DNA from: Novosphingobium fuchskuhlense
GTDB lineage: Bacteria; Pseudomonadota; Alphaproteobacteria; Sphingomonadales; Sphingomonadaceae
Assembly (NCBI RefSeq): GCF_001519075.1
Contig: NZ_KQ954245.1
Coordinates: forward strand, 533,019-597,018
Direction: 5' to 3'
DNA: 64,000 nt
The translations under genes and the position numbers were made by a program. The notes under the pieces were generated by a model. It was given only the letters and a program-made list of their open reading frames with translations, did not search any database and was not told the DNA's origin. Of this stretch, positions 19,754 to 29,044 are shown piece by piece (position 1 is the stretch's first letter; each line of letters opens with the position of its first letter).

Positions 19754-19887
19754 CGAGCGCCACTTTCTGCCTGGTCCTTCCCGGACCAAATGCTTCTGGT
19801 CTTGTCGCGGCGGGCAAGGTTAGACTGGTGGAGCGTCACTGCCGCAGGTGCCCTTCGCGCTGCAGCGGCGGATAGAGGGGAGAGACC

Positions 19888-21363
19888 ATGAGCAATCGTC
19901 CGCTTCACGCCCTGTTGCTGGCGGCAGGAGCCGGCAGTTTCGTGCTGGCAGGCCCTGCGGTGCCGACATCGCAGGCCGAAGCGCAAGGCGCGGTTGCAAC
20001 TATCAGCGCGGCCGACAAGGCGCAGGGTGCCAAGGCCCATCCGCAGCTTCTTTCCGAATTCGGCGGGGCGCTGACGGGCCCGCAGGCGACCTATGTTGAA
20101 GGTGTCGGCAAGACGATCGCCCTTCAGTCCGGTCTCGGCAACGCACGCAGCGATTTCACGGTCACGCTGCTGAATTCACCGGTGAACAACGCTTTCGCGA
20201 TTCCTGGCGGCTATGTCTATGTCACGCGCCAGCTCGCCGTATTGATGAACAACGAGGCGGAACTGGCCGGCGTGCTTGGCCATGAAGTTGGCCATGTTGC
20301 TGCCCGCCATTCGCAGAAGCGCGAGAGTGCTGCCACGCGCAACACGATTCTCGGCGTGCTTGGATCGGTGTTGGCGGGTGCCGTGCTCGGCAATTCAGCG
20401 CTTGGCCAGCTCGGGCAGAAGATCTTCTCTACCGGCAGCCAGCTCCTCACGCTGAAGTACTCGCGCGGGCAGGAAAGCGAGGCCGATGCGCTGGGTGTCA
20501 CCTATCTGAAGCGCGCGGGGTATGATCCGAGAGCCATGGGCACCGTGCTGCGCAGCCTGGCGCAGCAGACTGCACTGGATGCGCAGCTGACCGGGAGCAC
20601 AGACAGGGTGCCGGAATGGGCGAGCACGCACCCCGATCCCGCCTCGCGCGTGACCACCGCGCTGGCGCTGGCCGGGCCGAACGCTCGGGGCATGACCAAC
20701 CGCGACACTTTCCTTACCCGCATCGATGGCCTGACCTACGGCGATGATCCGAAGCAGGGTGTGGTTGACGGACGCAAGTTCCTGCACCCCGGCTTCCGCA
20801 TGAGCTTCCAGGCACCGCAGGGCTTCTACCTCGTCAACGGTACGCGCTCAGTCTCTATCTCCGGCCAATCCGGCAAGGGTGAGCTCGCCACGGCGCCGTT
20901 CTCGGGCAATCTCGATGCTTATGTCCGCGCGGTTTTCGCCGGGCTTTCGGATCAGCAGCGACTCGTGCCCGACACGGTGCGCACGACCACGGTCAATGGC
21001 ATCCCGGCGGCCTATGGCGTGGTACGCGCGGACACCGGTGACGGGACGCGCGATATCGTAGTCTTCGCCTATGCCTGGGGGCCGGAGCAGGCCTTCCATT
21101 TCACCACGATCAGCGCGGCGGGAGAAGCCGGGGCGTTCGATCCCATGTTTTCCTCGATGCGCCGCATCACGATTGGCGAGGCTGGGGCTTTACGCGCGCG
21201 CCGGCTGCTCGTGGTGACGGTGAAGAAGGGCGATACGCTGCAGGCAATGGCCCGCCGCATGGCCTATGATGACCGGCCGCTCGACCGGTTCCTCGTCCTC
21301 AACGCGCTCGATGCGTCAAGCCAGCTTGTGCCGGGCACGCGCGTCAAGCTGATCGTCTATTGA
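19888..21363 (+). CDS. Secreted M48 family metallopeptidase with C-terminal LysM-like segment
   Basis: A 491-residue protein with a signal peptide (cut near AEA-QG). The zinc motif HEVGHVAARHS sits in GVLGHEVGHVAARH at about residue 130, and the third zinc ligand is probably in SEADALGVTYLKRAGYDPRAM. This layout is that of BepA/YfgC-like periplasmic proteases that quality-control outer-membrane proteins. The last ~50 residues (VKKGDTLQAMARRMAYDD...LVPGTRVKLIVY) resemble a LysM peptidoglycan-binding domain. The start follows GGGGAGAG. Confidence 0.9.
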   Translation: MSNRPLHALLLAAGAGSFVLAGPAVPTSQAEAQGAVATISAADKAQGAKAHPQLLSEFGGALTGPQATYVEGVGKTIALQSGLGNARSDFTVTLLNSPVNNAFAIPGGYVYVTRQLAVLMNNEAELAGVLGHEVGHVAARHSQKRESAATRNTILGVLGSVLAGAVLGNSALGQLGQKIFSTGSQLLTLKYSRGQESEADALGVTYLKRAGYDPRAMGTVLRSLAQQTALDAQLTGSTDRVPEWASTHPDPASRVTTALALAGPNARGMTNRDTFLTRIDGLTYGDDPKQGVVDGRKFLHPGFRMSFQAPQGFYLVNGTRSVSISGQSGKGELATAPFSGNLDAYVRAVFAGLSDQQRLVPDTVRTTTVNGIPAAYGVVRADTGDGTRDIVVFAYAWGPEQAFHFTTISAAGEAGAFDPMFSSMRRITIGEAGALRARRLLVVTVKKGDTLQAMARRMAYDDRPLDRFLVLNALDASSQLVPGTRVKLIVY

Positions 21364-21377
21364 TCACCCGCACACGG

Positions 21378-21405
21378 AAGAGGGCACCGGTGCCGGCACC
21401 CTCTT
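21378..21405 (+). terminator. Probable terminator after M48 peptidase gene
   Basis: AAGAGGG (21378-21384) pairs with CCCTCTT (21399-21405), with an inner CCGG/CCGG pairing. The hairpin lies 15 bases after the peptidase stop and is followed by a short A/T stretch. The three pilin genes beyond are on the other strand. Confidence 0.55.
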
Positions 21406-21435
21406 ATTGCCAAGCCATGCTGGCAAAACGCCTGT

Positions 21436-21624
21436 TTAGAACGGACCCTTGCCGTCCTGCGCGTTGGCCATCTTGGTCGAGATCTGCGTGAAGGTGTTCG
21501 ACAGCGAGTTGCCGAGCGCGCCCATCGCGACGACCGCGCCCGTGGCGACCAGCGCGGCAATCAGGCCGTATTCGATCGCAGTTGCACCGCTCTCGTCGGC
21601 CAGGAGTTTGCGGAAAAGGGTCAT
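21436..21624 (-). CDS. Flp/Fap pilin family protein (copy 1)
   Basis: A 62-residue type IVb prepilin. A short charged leader MTLFRKLLADESG precedes the processing site G|ATAIEYGL, which has the conserved Glu and Tyr at mature positions 4-5 region, then a hydrophobic helix. Flp pilins are cut by a TadV/CpaA peptidase and assembled by the Tad system for surface attachment. GAGGA lies 9 bases before the ATG. It is nearly identical in design to the next copy; no tad assembly genes are in this window. Confidence 0.9.
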   Translation of the reverse strand: MTLFRKLLADESGATAIEYGLIAALVATGAVVAMGALGNSLSNTFTQISTKMANAQDGKGPF

Positions 21625-21710
21625 TGCGAAAAATCCTCAAGGGCAGCGACAAACGACACGTCGATGAAGCGCGCTACATCGACACCCTGGTCATCCAGCC
21701 AGTGACTGCG

Positions 21711-21782
21711 AGATTACCCGGCACTTCCTGAGAAATACTTAAGAACGCGCCATTGCTGTAAGATTATCCGGCAATCTTCAGT
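21711..21782 (-). promoter_or_regulatory. Two copies of a shared motif upstream of pilin copy 1
   Basis: AGATTACCCGGCACTTCCTG (from 21711) and AGATTATCCGGCAATCTTCA (from 21761) are related, 50 bases apart, and a third copy lies upstream of pilin copy 2. The proximal copy is about 87 bases before the start codon, matching the 88 bases for copy 2. This suggests a common operator or promoter element. No known binding consensus was recognised. Confidence 0.45.
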
Positions 21783-21805
21783 GCGCTTATAATGCGAAAA
21801 CAAAA

Positions 21806-21831
21806 CGGGGGCGTGGAACACCACACCCCCG
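21806..21831 (-). terminator. Rho-independent terminator of pilin copy 2
   Basis: An 11-base stem (21806-21816 with 21821-21831, one mismatch) is followed in the minus-strand direction by TTTTGTTTT. It lies about 30 bases after the stop of the pilin gene at 21863-22051. Confidence 0.75.
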
Positions 21832-21862
21832 CTCTGCGTTCGTATGCTGGAAGCGCTTGTGC

Positions 21863-22051
21863 TTAGAACGGACCCTTGCCGTCCGAAGCATTGTTCATCT
21901 TGGTCGAAACCTGGGTGAACGTGTTTGAAAGCGAATTGCCCAATGCCCCCATGGCCGTGATGGCGGCGACTGCGATGAGTGCGGCGATGAGGCCATATTC
22001 GATGGCCGTGGCGCCTTCCTCATCGCGAAGAAGCGTCCTGAAAAGTGTCAT
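21863..22051 (-). CDS. Flp/Fap pilin family protein (copy 2)
   Basis: A 62-residue type IVb prepilin with leader MTLFRTLLRDEEG and processing site G|ATAIEYGL, followed by the hydrophobic helix and the same C-terminus (DGKGPF) as copy 1. The ATG at 22051 is chosen because GGAGGA is 8 bases upstream and the leader matches copy 1; the frame is open for 24 more codons upstream. It has its own terminator, so copies 1 and 2 are probably separate transcription units. Confidence 0.9.
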   Translation of the reverse strand: MTLFRTLLRDEEGATAIEYGLIAALIAVAAITAMGALGNSLSNTFTQVSTKMNNASDGKGPF

Positions 22052-22138
22052 GCGAATGGTCCTCCACCTGACCGCCTGCGCGGCCCATGTGCGCTTTCGC
22101 TGGTTACGACCCCCCGGCCGCACGAAATTGCAGGTGTC

Positions 22139-22160
22139 AAATTATCCGGCAATTCCTGAC
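22139..22160 (-). promoter_or_regulatory. Shared motif upstream of pilin copy 2
   Basis: AAATTATCCGGCAATTCCTG matches the pair upstream of pilin copy 1 and lies 88 bases before the copy 2 start codon. A conserved distance to two start codons supports a regulatory role. Confidence 0.45.
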
Positions 22161-22268
22161 AAAGGGTAAAGCGATGCTGCGCTTGGATGATCGCAACGTG
22201 CCGATGTGTTGCCGGCGGCGCAGCGTCTGTCACGATGTACACCGAGGCGGTGGGATCAGGCGAAACCT

Positions 22269-22445
22269 CTATTTCTTCGCGTTCTTGAGGTTGCCGTCGA
22301 TCGTCTCGTACATCAGGAAGAGAGAGTTCACGAACGCGCTCATGCCGAAGAACATGGTCATTGCGATCACACCGATCAACAGGCCATACTCGATGGCGGT
22401 GGCCCCCGTCTTGTCAATCAATGGCTTTCGGACAAAGTCCCACAT
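22269..22445 (-). CDS. Flp/Fap pilin family protein (copy 3, divergent)
   Basis: A short type IVb prepilin with processing site G|ATAIEYGL after the leader MWDFVRKPLIDKTG. The mature part differs from copies 1 and 2: LIGVIAMTMFFGMSAFVNSLFLMYETIDGN, with bulky aromatic residues and a basic C-terminus. The start at 22445 gives the usual leader length; an ATG at 22490 adds 15 residues but has no RBS. The divergence suggests a minor or specialised pilin. Confidence 0.8.
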   Translation of the reverse strand: MWDFVRKPLIDKTGATAIEYGLLIGVIAMTMFFGMSAFVNSLFLMYETIDGNLKNAKK

Positions 22446-22508
22446 CGGTCGGAAGCCCCTGTCCGCGTCTAGGTACATTTTATGATCCATAAGACTAACA
22501 TATAATAA

Positions 22509-22949
22509 ATGGATGCAACGTTCCTTGCAGCAGACCCGGCAACGCTGCTCGTCGTCGCGCTGGCCCTGCTCGATTCATCCGACCGCGTTCTGATGCAGCG
22601 CCGGCCCGAAAACCGCGCCCAAGGCGGCTTGTGGGAATTTCCCGGCGGCAAGGTCGAACCATGTGAAGGGCCTGCCGCGGCTCTCGTCCGTGAAATTGCC
22701 GAAGAACTTGGCATTTCCATTCACGAGAGCGATGTGACGCCTCTGACATTCGCCGCCAGTCAGGCTGATGGTACGACAAGACCTATTGTTCTGCTGCTTT
22801 ACACCTGCCGCAACTGGCAGGGTGAGCCAGTGCCGGAACCGGGAGCGGCGATTGGGTGGTACGAGACAGAGGCGCTCGGCGCATTGGCGATGCCGCCATT
22901 GGACGTCCCGCTGGCGGCTGCGTTGCATCTCTTTGTAAAAAACCCGTGA
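22509..22949 (+). CDS. mutT: 8-oxo-dGTP diphosphatase (MutT-type Nudix hydrolase)
   Basis: Removes oxidised dGTP from the nucleotide pool. The 146-residue protein has the Nudix box GGKVEPCEGPAAALVREIAEELGI (about residues 46-69, matching Gx5Ex7REUxEExGU) and the upstream RRPENRAQGGLWEFPGG segment typical of MutT. There is no visible Shine-Dalgarno before ATG 22509, and the sequence just upstream is AT-rich and includes TATAAT. It is divergent from pilin copy 3. Confidence 0.9.
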   Translation: MDATFLAADPATLLVVALALLDSSDRVLMQRRPENRAQGGLWEFPGGKVEPCEGPAAALVREIAEELGISIHESDVTPLTFAASQADGTTRPIVLLLYTCRNWQGEPVPEPGAAIGWYETEALGALAMPPLDVPLAAALHLFVKNP

Positions 22950-22995
22950 TAGGACTTGCCAAGCCCGGTAGGCGGCTATAGAGGCGCGCTTCCAC

Positions 22996-23072
22996 GCACC
23001 CGTAGCTCAGCTGGATAGAGCATCAGACTACGAATCTGAGGGTCGGGCGTTCGAATCGCTCCGGGTGCACCA
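22996..23072 (+). tRNA. tRNA-Arg (ACG)
   Basis: A 77-base cloverleaf: acceptor GCACCCG pairs with CGGGTGC, discriminator A, and encoded CCA. The anticodon loop is CTACGAA, giving anticodon ACG, and the T-loop is TTCGAAT. The next 200 bases up to pdhA contain no gene I can support. Confidence 0.97.
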
Positions 23073-23284
23073 TTTTCCCAAATCTTTGAAAACAAGCGCT
23101 GCGGTATGGTCCGTGGAAGCGTTCCGTTACGCGTTTCTAACTCGGTCTGCATAGCTATACGAACAGCCTTGACCGTTGCGGATTTCAGGCACTTGGTCCT
23201 ATAGCGACCCACGGCGAACCCGTTTTTGGCGGGGGCTGCCAGGACCCGTGCCCTCCCCAGGCTGCCAGACAAGGAATCACCGCA

Positions 23285-24400
23285 TTGGCCCAATCCGCCA
23301 AGCCGCGCGCACCCAGGGCGACCAAGCCCAAAACCGCGCCCACCCCGGCCGCTCCGGTCGCCGCCCCGGAAGATGAAGCCTCCTTCGCCTTGCGCAGCCT
23401 CCAGCAGGCTCACGCGAACAACAAGCGCTATGACGCGAGCGACGAGGAACTGCTGCGCTTCTACGAGCAGATGGTGCTGATTCGCCGCTTCGAAGAAAAG
23501 GCGGGCCAGCTTTACGGCCTTGGCCTGATCGGCGGCTTCTGCCACCTATACATTGGCCAGGAAGCGGTTGCTGTCGGCCTGCAGTCGGCGCTGAACGAAG
23601 GGCACGACAGCGTCATCACCGGCTACCGTGATCATGGCCACATGCTGGCCTACGGGATCGATCCCAAGGTGATCATGGCAGAGCTCACCGGGCGCGGCGC
23701 CGGCATCAGCCGCGGCAAGGGCGGTTCGATGCACATGTTCTCGACCGACCACAAGTTCTACGGCGGCCACGGCATCGTCGGCGCGCAGGTGCCGCTGGGC
23801 GCAGGCCTTGCCTTTGCGCACAAGTATCGCGGCGATGGCGGCGTGTGCATGGCCTATTTCGGTGATGGCGCGGCCAACCAGGGCCAGGTCTACGAAACCT
23901 TCAACATGGCCGCCCTGTGGCAACTTCCTATCGTCTTTGTCGTTGAGAACAACGGCTATGCCATGGGCACCGCGGTCAAGCGCGGCTCGGCGGAGACACA
24001 CTTCCACCGCCGCGGCACGGGCTTCCGCATCCCCGGTATGGACGTCAACGGCATGGACGTGTTGGAAGTGCGCGCGGCCGCCGAAGTCGCGCTCGATTAT
24101 GTCCGCGCGGGCAATGGGCCGGTGCTGATGGAACTCAACACCTATCGCTATCGCGGCCACTCAATGTCTGATCCGGCGAAGTATCGCAGCCGCGAGGAAG
24201 TGCAGGAAATGCGCGACCATCACGATCCCATCGAAGGCGCGAAGCAGGACCTGCTGCGCCGGGGCGTGAGCGAGGATGCGATCAAGGCGATCGACAAGAA
24301 GATCCGAGCCATCGTAGCCGAAGCCGCCGATTTTGCCGAAAGCTCGCCCGAGCCGGCACCGGCTGAACTCTACACCGACGTGCTGGTGGGGACCTACTGA
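23285..24400 (+). CDS. pdhA: Pyruvate dehydrogenase E1 component, alpha subunit
   Basis: With the beta subunit decarboxylates pyruvate using thiamine diphosphate. The 371-residue protein has the ThDP-binding [20 protein letters not shown]...[11 protein letters not shown] region and the [18 protein letters not shown] loop. It starts with TTG at 23285, supported by AAGGA 9 bases upstream; the Ala/Pro/Lys-rich first 35 residues resemble the N-terminal extensions of alphaproteobacterial PdhA. The stop lies one base before pdhB. Confidence 0.95.
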   Translation: MAQSAKPRAPRATKPKTAPTPAAPVAAPEDEASFALRSLQQAHANNKRYDASDEELLRFYEQMVLIRRFEEKAGQLYGLGLIGGFCHLYIGQEAVAVGLQSALNEGHDSVITGYRDHGHMLAYGIDPKVIMAELTGRGAGISRGKGGSMHMFSTDHKFYGGHGIVGAQVPLGAGLAFAHKYRGDGGVCMAYFGDGAANQGQVYETFNMAALWQLPIVFVVENNGYAMGTAVKRGSAETHFHRRGTGFRIPGMDVNGMDVLEVRAAAEVALDYVRAGNGPVLMELNTYRYRGHSMSDPAKYRSREEVQEMRDHHDPIEGAKQDLLRRGVSEDAIKAIDKKIRAIVAEAADFAESSPEPAPAELYTDVLVGTY

Positions 24401-24401
24401 C

Positions 24402-25766
24402 ATGGCGATCGATCTGAAAATGCCCGCGCTTTCCCCCACCATGGAGGAAGGCACACTCGCCAAATGGCTGGTCAAACCCGGCGATACCGTGAAGTCCGGC
24501 GATATCATTGCCGAGATCGAGACCGACAAGGCCACGATGGAATTCGAGGCAGTGGACGAAGGTGTGATCGGCGAACTCATGGTGGCTGAGGGCACCGAAG
24601 GCGTGAAAGTCGGAACCGTGATCGCGACGATCAGCGGTGACGATGAACTGGCAGCGCCTTCGTCCGCACCCGTCGCTGCCCCGGCGCCGGCCCCAGCGCC
24701 GGTCGTGGCCGCTCCGCCGCCACCGCCAGCTCCCGTTGCAGCGCCCGCTCCGGCGCCCGTCGCTGCTGTCCCCGCTGGCACGGTCATGGTCGCCACCACG
24801 GTCCGCGAAGCGCTGCGCGATGCAATGGCCGAGGAAATGCGCGCCGACGATCGCGTCTTCGTGATGGGTGAGGAAGTCGCCGAATATCAGGGCGCCTACA
24901 AGGTCACGCAGGGCCTGCTCGAGGAATTCGGGCCGCGCCGCGTGATCGACACTCCGATCACTGAATACGGCTTTGCCGGCATCGGCACCGGCGCGGCCAT
25001 GGGCGGCCTTCGTCCGATCGTCGAGTTCATGACGTTCAACTTCGCCATGCAGGCGATCGACCACATCATCAATTCAGCGGCCAAGACGAACTACATGTCC
25101 GGCGGCCAGATGCGCTGCCCGATCGTGTTCCGCGGCCCCAATGGCGCCGCCTCGCGCGTGGGCGCGCAGCACAGCCAGAACTATGCACCGTGGTATGCCT
25201 CGGTGCCGGGCCTCGTGGTGATTGCCCCCTATGACGCCGCCGATGCCAAGGGCCTCCTGAAGTCCGCGATCCGCAGCGAGGACCCGGTGGTCTTCCTCGA
25301 GAATGAACTGGTCTATGGCCGCACCTTCGATGTGCCGGCGCTCGATGATTACACGGTGCCCATCGGCAAGGCCCGCACGATGCGGGCCGGCCGTGATGTC
25401 ACTATCGTCAGCTACTCCATTGGCATCGCGCTTGCCCTGGAAGCCGCAGAAAAGCTGGCAGCGGAAGGCATCGAAGCCGAAGTCATCGACCTGCGCACGC
25501 TGCGCCCGCTCGACAAGGACGCGGTACTCGAGAGCCTTGCGCGCACCAACCGGATGGTCGTGGTCGAGGAAGGCTTTCCGGTCTGCTCGATCGCCTCGGA
25601 GATCATCAGCCTCGTGATGGAGGAAGGCTTCGACCACCTCGACGCCCCTGTTCTGCGCGTGTGCAACGAGGACGTGCCGCTGCCCTATGCCGCCAATCTC
25701 GAAAAGCTCGCGCTGGTCGATACGGCGCGGGTGATCGCGGCGGTCAAGAAGGTCTGTTATCGCTGA
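24402..25766 (+). CDS. pdhB: Pyruvate dehydrogenase E1 component, beta subunit, with N-terminal lipoyl domain
   Basis: A 454-residue fusion. Residues 1-80 form a lipoyl domain with the lipoylated lysine in [10 protein letters not shown] (about residue 43), then comes an Ala/Pro-rich flexible linker (about 85-125), then the E1 beta transketolase-like domain ([13 protein letters not shown]...; [30 protein letters not shown]). A lipoyl domain on E1 beta instead of only on E2 is typical of alphaproteobacterial complexes. lipA, needed for lipoylation, lies about 9 kb downstream. E2 and E3 genes are not adjacent. Confidence 0.96.
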   Translation: MAIDLKMPALSPTMEEGTLAKWLVKPGDTVKSGDIIAEIETDKATMEFEAVDEGVIGELMVAEGTEGVKVGTVIATISGDDELAAPSSAPVAAPAPAPAPVVAAPPPPPAPVAAPAPAPVAAVPAGTVMVATTVREALRDAMAEEMRADDRVFVMGEEVAEYQGAYKVTQGLLEEFGPRRVIDTPITEYGFAGIGTGAAMGGLRPIVEFMTFNFAMQAIDHIINSAAKTNYMSGGQMRCPIVFRGPNGAASRVGAQHSQNYAPWYASVPGLVVIAPYDAADAKGLLKSAIRSEDPVVFLENELVYGRTFDVPALDDYTVPIGKARTMRAGRDVTIVSYSIGIALALEAAEKLAAEGIEAEVIDLRTLRPLDKDAVLESLARTNRMVVVEEGFPVCSIASEIISLVMEEGFDHLDAPVLRVCNEDVPLPYAANLEKLALVDTARVIAAVKKVCYR

Positions 25767-25784
25767 GATTGTGGCACCGATCTG

Positions 25785-26366
25785 ATGGAGCAGACCTCCA
25801 GCGATCTCGAACTCAGCCCACCTGAACGGCTCGCGGTGCTCTATGCACCGCGCCGCCTTCAGGCGCTGTGGGAAGGCTTCCTCCTGCTTGACCGGCGGCT
25901 TGCCGATGCCGCGCGCGAGGGGCGTGATCCGCTCATGATCCAGCTGCGCCTTGCGTGGTGGCGGGACCGGTTCGAGCAACCTGCCGCCCAGTGGCCGCTG
26001 GGCGAGCCGCTTCTCACGGTGCTGCGCGCGTGGGACGACGAGCGCGCGGCGCTGCGGGCGATGGTTGATGGCTGGGAAGCCCGGATCGTCGGCGAGGATG
26101 GCGGCACCGAACTTGGCAAGGCGCGGGTCGAGGCGGTCTGTGCGCTCGGGAGGCTGAGCGGCGTCCGCCCCGACGATGCCGTCCGCCGCGCCGCCGCTGA
26201 ATGGCTAGGCCTCGATCCCCCCGGCGCATCGCCCCCGATCCTTCCCGGCGGCCTGCGTCCCCTGGTGATCCTGCGCGGGATGGCGCTGCGCGAAGCGGCA
26301 GGGCGCCCCGGCGGCCCGGTCCGCGAATTCCTTGCCATTCTGCGCCTAGGCTTGCTGGGGCGCTGA
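25785..26366 (+). CDS. Squalene/phytoene synthase-like (NDUFAF6-type) protein, probably non-catalytic
   Basis: A 193-residue protein. The segment VLYAPRRLQALWEGFLLLDRRLADAAREGRDPLMIQLRLAWWRDRF resembles the N-terminal part of the squalene/phytoene synthase fold, where the LAWWRD motif is common in NDUFAF6-like members. The aspartate-rich DxxxD motifs of true prenyl synthases are not evident and the protein is shorter than the family (about 280), so enzymatic prenyl coupling is unlikely. It follows pdhB by 18 bases. Confidence 0.65.
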   Translation: MEQTSSDLELSPPERLAVLYAPRRLQALWEGFLLLDRRLADAAREGRDPLMIQLRLAWWRDRFEQPAAQWPLGEPLLTVLRAWDDERAALRAMVDGWEARIVGEDGGTELGKARVEAVCALGRLSGVRPDDAVRRAAAEWLGLDPPGASPPILPGGLRPLVILRGMALREAAGRPGGPVREFLAILRLGLLGR

Positions 26367-26451
26367 AACTCTCGCCAAAATGGCAGGACTTGCCCCTGCC
26401 GCCCATGCGCTTTGCTGCTTATCCTAGGGACAGTACTTAGGGAGGCCTGGC

Positions 26452-26919
26452 ATGAACCGAATGCTTGTGGGCGCGCTCGGCGCACTGTTGCTCGTGGCTT
26501 CGGGGCTGTTCTGGTGGCAGGGCCGAGCGGCCGTCACGCCGCCCGCCGCTCCCAGCCACCTTGCGCTCGCCTCCGCTGCACCGGCAGACGAGGCGCTGCC
26601 GGATTCCGATGCGGGTGATGCAGTAGGCCCCGGCCTGCCCGAAGCCAGCGAGCAGAGCCGCGAGGCGAAGCGCTTCGACCGGCTCGACAAGAACCGCGAC
26701 GGCAAGATCACACGCACCGAAATGCTCAGCCCACGCGTCAAGGACTTCCGCAAGCTCGACGTCGACGGCAACAACCTGCTGACATTCGACGAATGGTCCG
26801 TCGCCACCGACAACCGCTTCAAGGGTGCCGACAAGAACGGTGATGGCGCGCTCAGCCGCGAGGAGTTTGCCACGACGAAGCAGAAGGCGGCGAAGAGGCC
26901 TGCCTGCAAGTGCAAGTAG
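26452..26919 (+). CDS. EF-hand calcium-binding protein, membrane-anchored or secreted
   Basis: A 155-residue protein with an N-terminal hydrophobic segment (MLVGALGALLLVASGLFWW), a Pro/Ala-rich spacer, and three EF-hand loops: DKNRDGKITRTE, DVDGNNLLTFDE and DKNGDGALSREE. The C-terminus is lysine- and cysteine-rich (CKCK). It probably binds calcium in the periplasm. GGAGG is 6 bases before the start. Its stop nearly touches the convergent trmFO stop. Confidence 0.88.
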   Translation: MNRMLVGALGALLLVASGLFWWQGRAAVTPPAAPSHLALASAAPADEALPDSDAGDAVGPGLPEASEQSREAKRFDRLDKNRDGKITRTEMLSPRVKDFRKLDVDGNNLLTFDEWSVATDNRFKGADKNGDGALSREEFATTKQKAAKRPACKCK

Positions 26920-26920
26920 G

Positions 26921-28306
26921 TCAGCCGAGCGCCGGCAACCACCCTGCAAGATCCGCTTTGGCCCGCGCCGTATAAGCCTCCTTGCGCTGCTTCTTCTTCG
27001 TCGCGGGATCGGGCGGCGGAAAGAGCCCGAAGTTCACGTTCATCGGCTGATAGGTCTCGGCCTCGGCATCGCCGGTGATATGGGAAAGCAGCGCCCCCAG
27101 CGCCGAAGTGTGCGGCGGCGCGGTCCACTCTCGGCCGGCGATCTCGGCCGCCGTCATCAGCCCTGCCAGCAGCCCCACCGCACCGCTTTCGACATAGCCC
27201 TCGCAGCCGGTGATCTGCCCGGCAAAGCGGATGTGCGGTGCCGATTTCAGCCGTAGCTGGCGGTCCAGCAAAGTCGGCGAATTGAGGAATGTGTTGCGGT
27301 GCAGGCCGCCAAGGCGCGCGAACTCCGCCTGCTCCAGCCCGGGAATCGTGCGGAACACCCGCACCTGTTCGGCGTGCTTGAGCTTGGTCTGAAAGCCCAC
27401 CATGTTCCACAGCGTGCCCAGCTTGTTGTCCTGCCGCAGCTGCACCACGGCATAGGGCCAGCGCCCGTTCGGGTGCTCCGCCGTCGCCCAGTGCGGATTG
27501 TCGAGCCCAACCGGCTTCATCGGCCCGAAGCGCAAGGTCTCCACCCCGCGCGCGGCCATGACTTCAATGGGCATGCAGCCGTCAAAATAGGGGGTCGAGG
27601 CCTCCCATTCCTTGAACTCGGTCTTCTCGCCCGCCAGCAGTTCCTCGCGGAAGGCGAAGTACTGGTCCTTCGTCATCGGGCAATTGATGTAGTCGCGCCC
27701 GTCGCCGCCCATGGCGATGCTGGCTTCCGCCCCCTTGTCCCAGCGCGACGCCATCCAGGCCACATCCATGTCGATCGTGTCGCGATAGACGATGGGGGCG
27801 ATGGCATCGAAGAACGCGAGGCTCTCCGCCCCGGTGGCGGCACCGATGCTGGAGGCGAGGGCAGGGGCCGTCAGCGGCCCCGTCGCCACGATGGCGAGGC
27901 CTTCCGTCGGCAGCACATCCACCCGCTCGCGCACCACTTCCAGCGTGGGCTGCGCGGCCAGCATGGCCTCGACTTCGGCCGAGAACACATCCCGGTCCAC
28001 CGCCAGCGCCGATCCTGCCGGCACCCGCGCCTTGGCCGCTGCCGTCATCAGCAGGCTGTCGCACTGGCGCATCTCGTAGTGCAACAGGCCGACCGCGTTT
28101 TTCTCGTCATCGTCCGAGCGGAACGAGTTGGAGCACACGAGTTCGGCAAGGCCGTCGCTGTTGTGCGCCGCCGTGCTGTCACCGCCTCCCGGCAACCTGG
28201 CACCCCGCATTTCCGAAAGCCGCACGCGGATGCCCCGGCGGGCGAGCTGCCACGCCGCCTCGCTCCCGGCCATGCCGCCGCCGATGATGTGAACCTGATG
28301 CGTCAT
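26921..28306 (-). CDS. trmFO: Methylenetetrahydrofolate--tRNA-(uracil-5-)-methyltransferase TrmFO
   Basis: Makes m5U54 in the tRNA T-loop using methylenetetrahydrofolate and FAD. The 461-residue protein starts [34 protein letters not shown], the FAD-binding motif of the GidA-like TrmFO family, with the conserved CSNSFRSDD segment and a C-terminal CEGYVES block. The start at 28306 is the family-typical one; a 12-codon upstream extension is open but lacks support. Confidence 0.95.
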   Translation of the reverse strand: MTHQVHIIGGGMAGSEAAWQLARRGIRVRLSEMRGARLPGGGDSTAAHNSDGLAELVCSNSFRSDDDEKNAVGLLHYEMRQCDSLLMTAAAKARVPAGSALAVDRDVFSAEVEAMLAAQPTLEVVRERVDVLPTEGLAIVATGPLTAPALASSIGAATGAESLAFFDAIAPIVYRDTIDMDVAWMASRWDKGAEASIAMGGDGRDYINCPMTKDQYFAFREELLAGEKTEFKEWEASTPYFDGCMPIEVMAARGVETLRFGPMKPVGLDNPHWATAEHPNGRWPYAVVQLRQDNKLGTLWNMVGFQTKLKHAEQVRVFRTIPGLEQAEFARLGGLHRNTFLNSPTLLDRQLRLKSAPHIRFAGQITGCEGYVESGAVGLLAGLMTAAEIAGREWTAPPHTSALGALLSHITGDAEAETYQPMNVNFGLFPPPDPATKKKQRKEAYTARAKADLAGWLPALG

Positions 28307-28372
28307 ACGCGCCGCATTGGCATTGCGTCCCGGGCCCCGCAAGCCCTAGGGACAAAGAGGGAAGGGGAGAGC

Positions 28373-29029
28373 ATGCCGCAGCGCGCCTTGATCGAACAAC
28401 GTCCCTGGCTGCTCGCCAGTCTGATCGCAGGTATCAGCTACTGGTTCGTCGCCGGCAGCTGGATTCCTGGGCTCTACCTCATCCTGTGGAAGGGTGCTGG
28501 TGTCGGCCTGCTGGCGGTCTACGCTTGGGCGCATCATCCCGTTCGCGATGCCCACCGCATCGCCCTTGTCATGGCGCTCGGGGCAATCGGCGATATGGCG
28601 CTCGAAGTGAATTTCACGGGCGGGGCGACGGCCTTCCTCCTCGGCCACCTCGTCGCCATCGCGCTCTATCTGCGCCATCATCGGCAGGTGATGTCAGCGG
28701 CGGAGCGGATCACCACGGCGGCCCTCCTGCTGGCCATTCCCGCCGCGAGCTACGGCCTGACCGGCAGGACTGAAGTCGCGCTCTATGCCCTCGGTCTCGG
28801 GGGGATGACGGCAGCTGCCTACGCCAGCGATTTTCCGCGCGTGCGTGTCGCGCTCGGTGCGGCGCTGTTTGCCGTTTCCGATCTTCTGATCTTTGCCAGA
28901 ATGGGACCGCTGGCGGAAAGCCGGATACCGCACTTGCTGGTCTGGCCGCTGTATTATTTCGGGCAGTTCCTCATCACCGTTGGGGTGATCGGCACGCTGC
29001 GCCGCAAGGGCGAGTTCAGCGCACCCTAG
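28373..29029 (+). CDS. Lysoplasmalogenase-like (YhhN/TMEM86 family) membrane protein
   Basis: A 218-residue polytopic protein with about seven or eight hydrophobic segments and the family patterns ALGAIGDMALEVNF, AFLLGHLVAIALYLRHH, and FAVSDLLIFARM...WPLYYFGQFLITVG, where the acidic residues (GDM..E, SDLL) are conserved in YhhN proteins. Animal homologues hydrolyse lysoplasmalogens; the bacterial role is not established. AGGGGAGA is just before the ATG. Confidence 0.85.
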   Translation: MPQRALIEQRPWLLASLIAGISYWFVAGSWIPGLYLILWKGAGVGLLAVYAWAHHPVRDAHRIALVMALGAIGDMALEVNFTGGATAFLLGHLVAIALYLRHHRQVMSAAERITTAALLLAIPAASYGLTGRTEVALYALGLGGMTAAAYASDFPRVRVALGAALFAVSDLLIFARMGPLAESRIPHLLVWPLYYFGQFLITVGVIGTLRRKGEFSAP

Positions 29030-29044
29030 CGCTGGCTCAAGCCA

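Noticed and set aside
19772..19788. 6 bp hairpin after accA as a terminator
   Set aside because: Short stem and no T-tract; too weak to call.
22501..22508. TATAAT immediately before the mutT ATG as a -10 box for a leaderless mRNA
   Set aside because: A transcript from this box would begin after the ATG at 22509, and no convincing -35 is present at the right distance. It may be chance in a short AT-rich patch.
22976..23545. Minus-strand open frame whose end translates as IRTPDPQIRSLMLYPAELRVRG
   Set aside because: This peptide is the well-known antisense translation of a tRNA gene (here tRNA-Arg at 22996-23072); the rest of the frame is antisense to pdhA.
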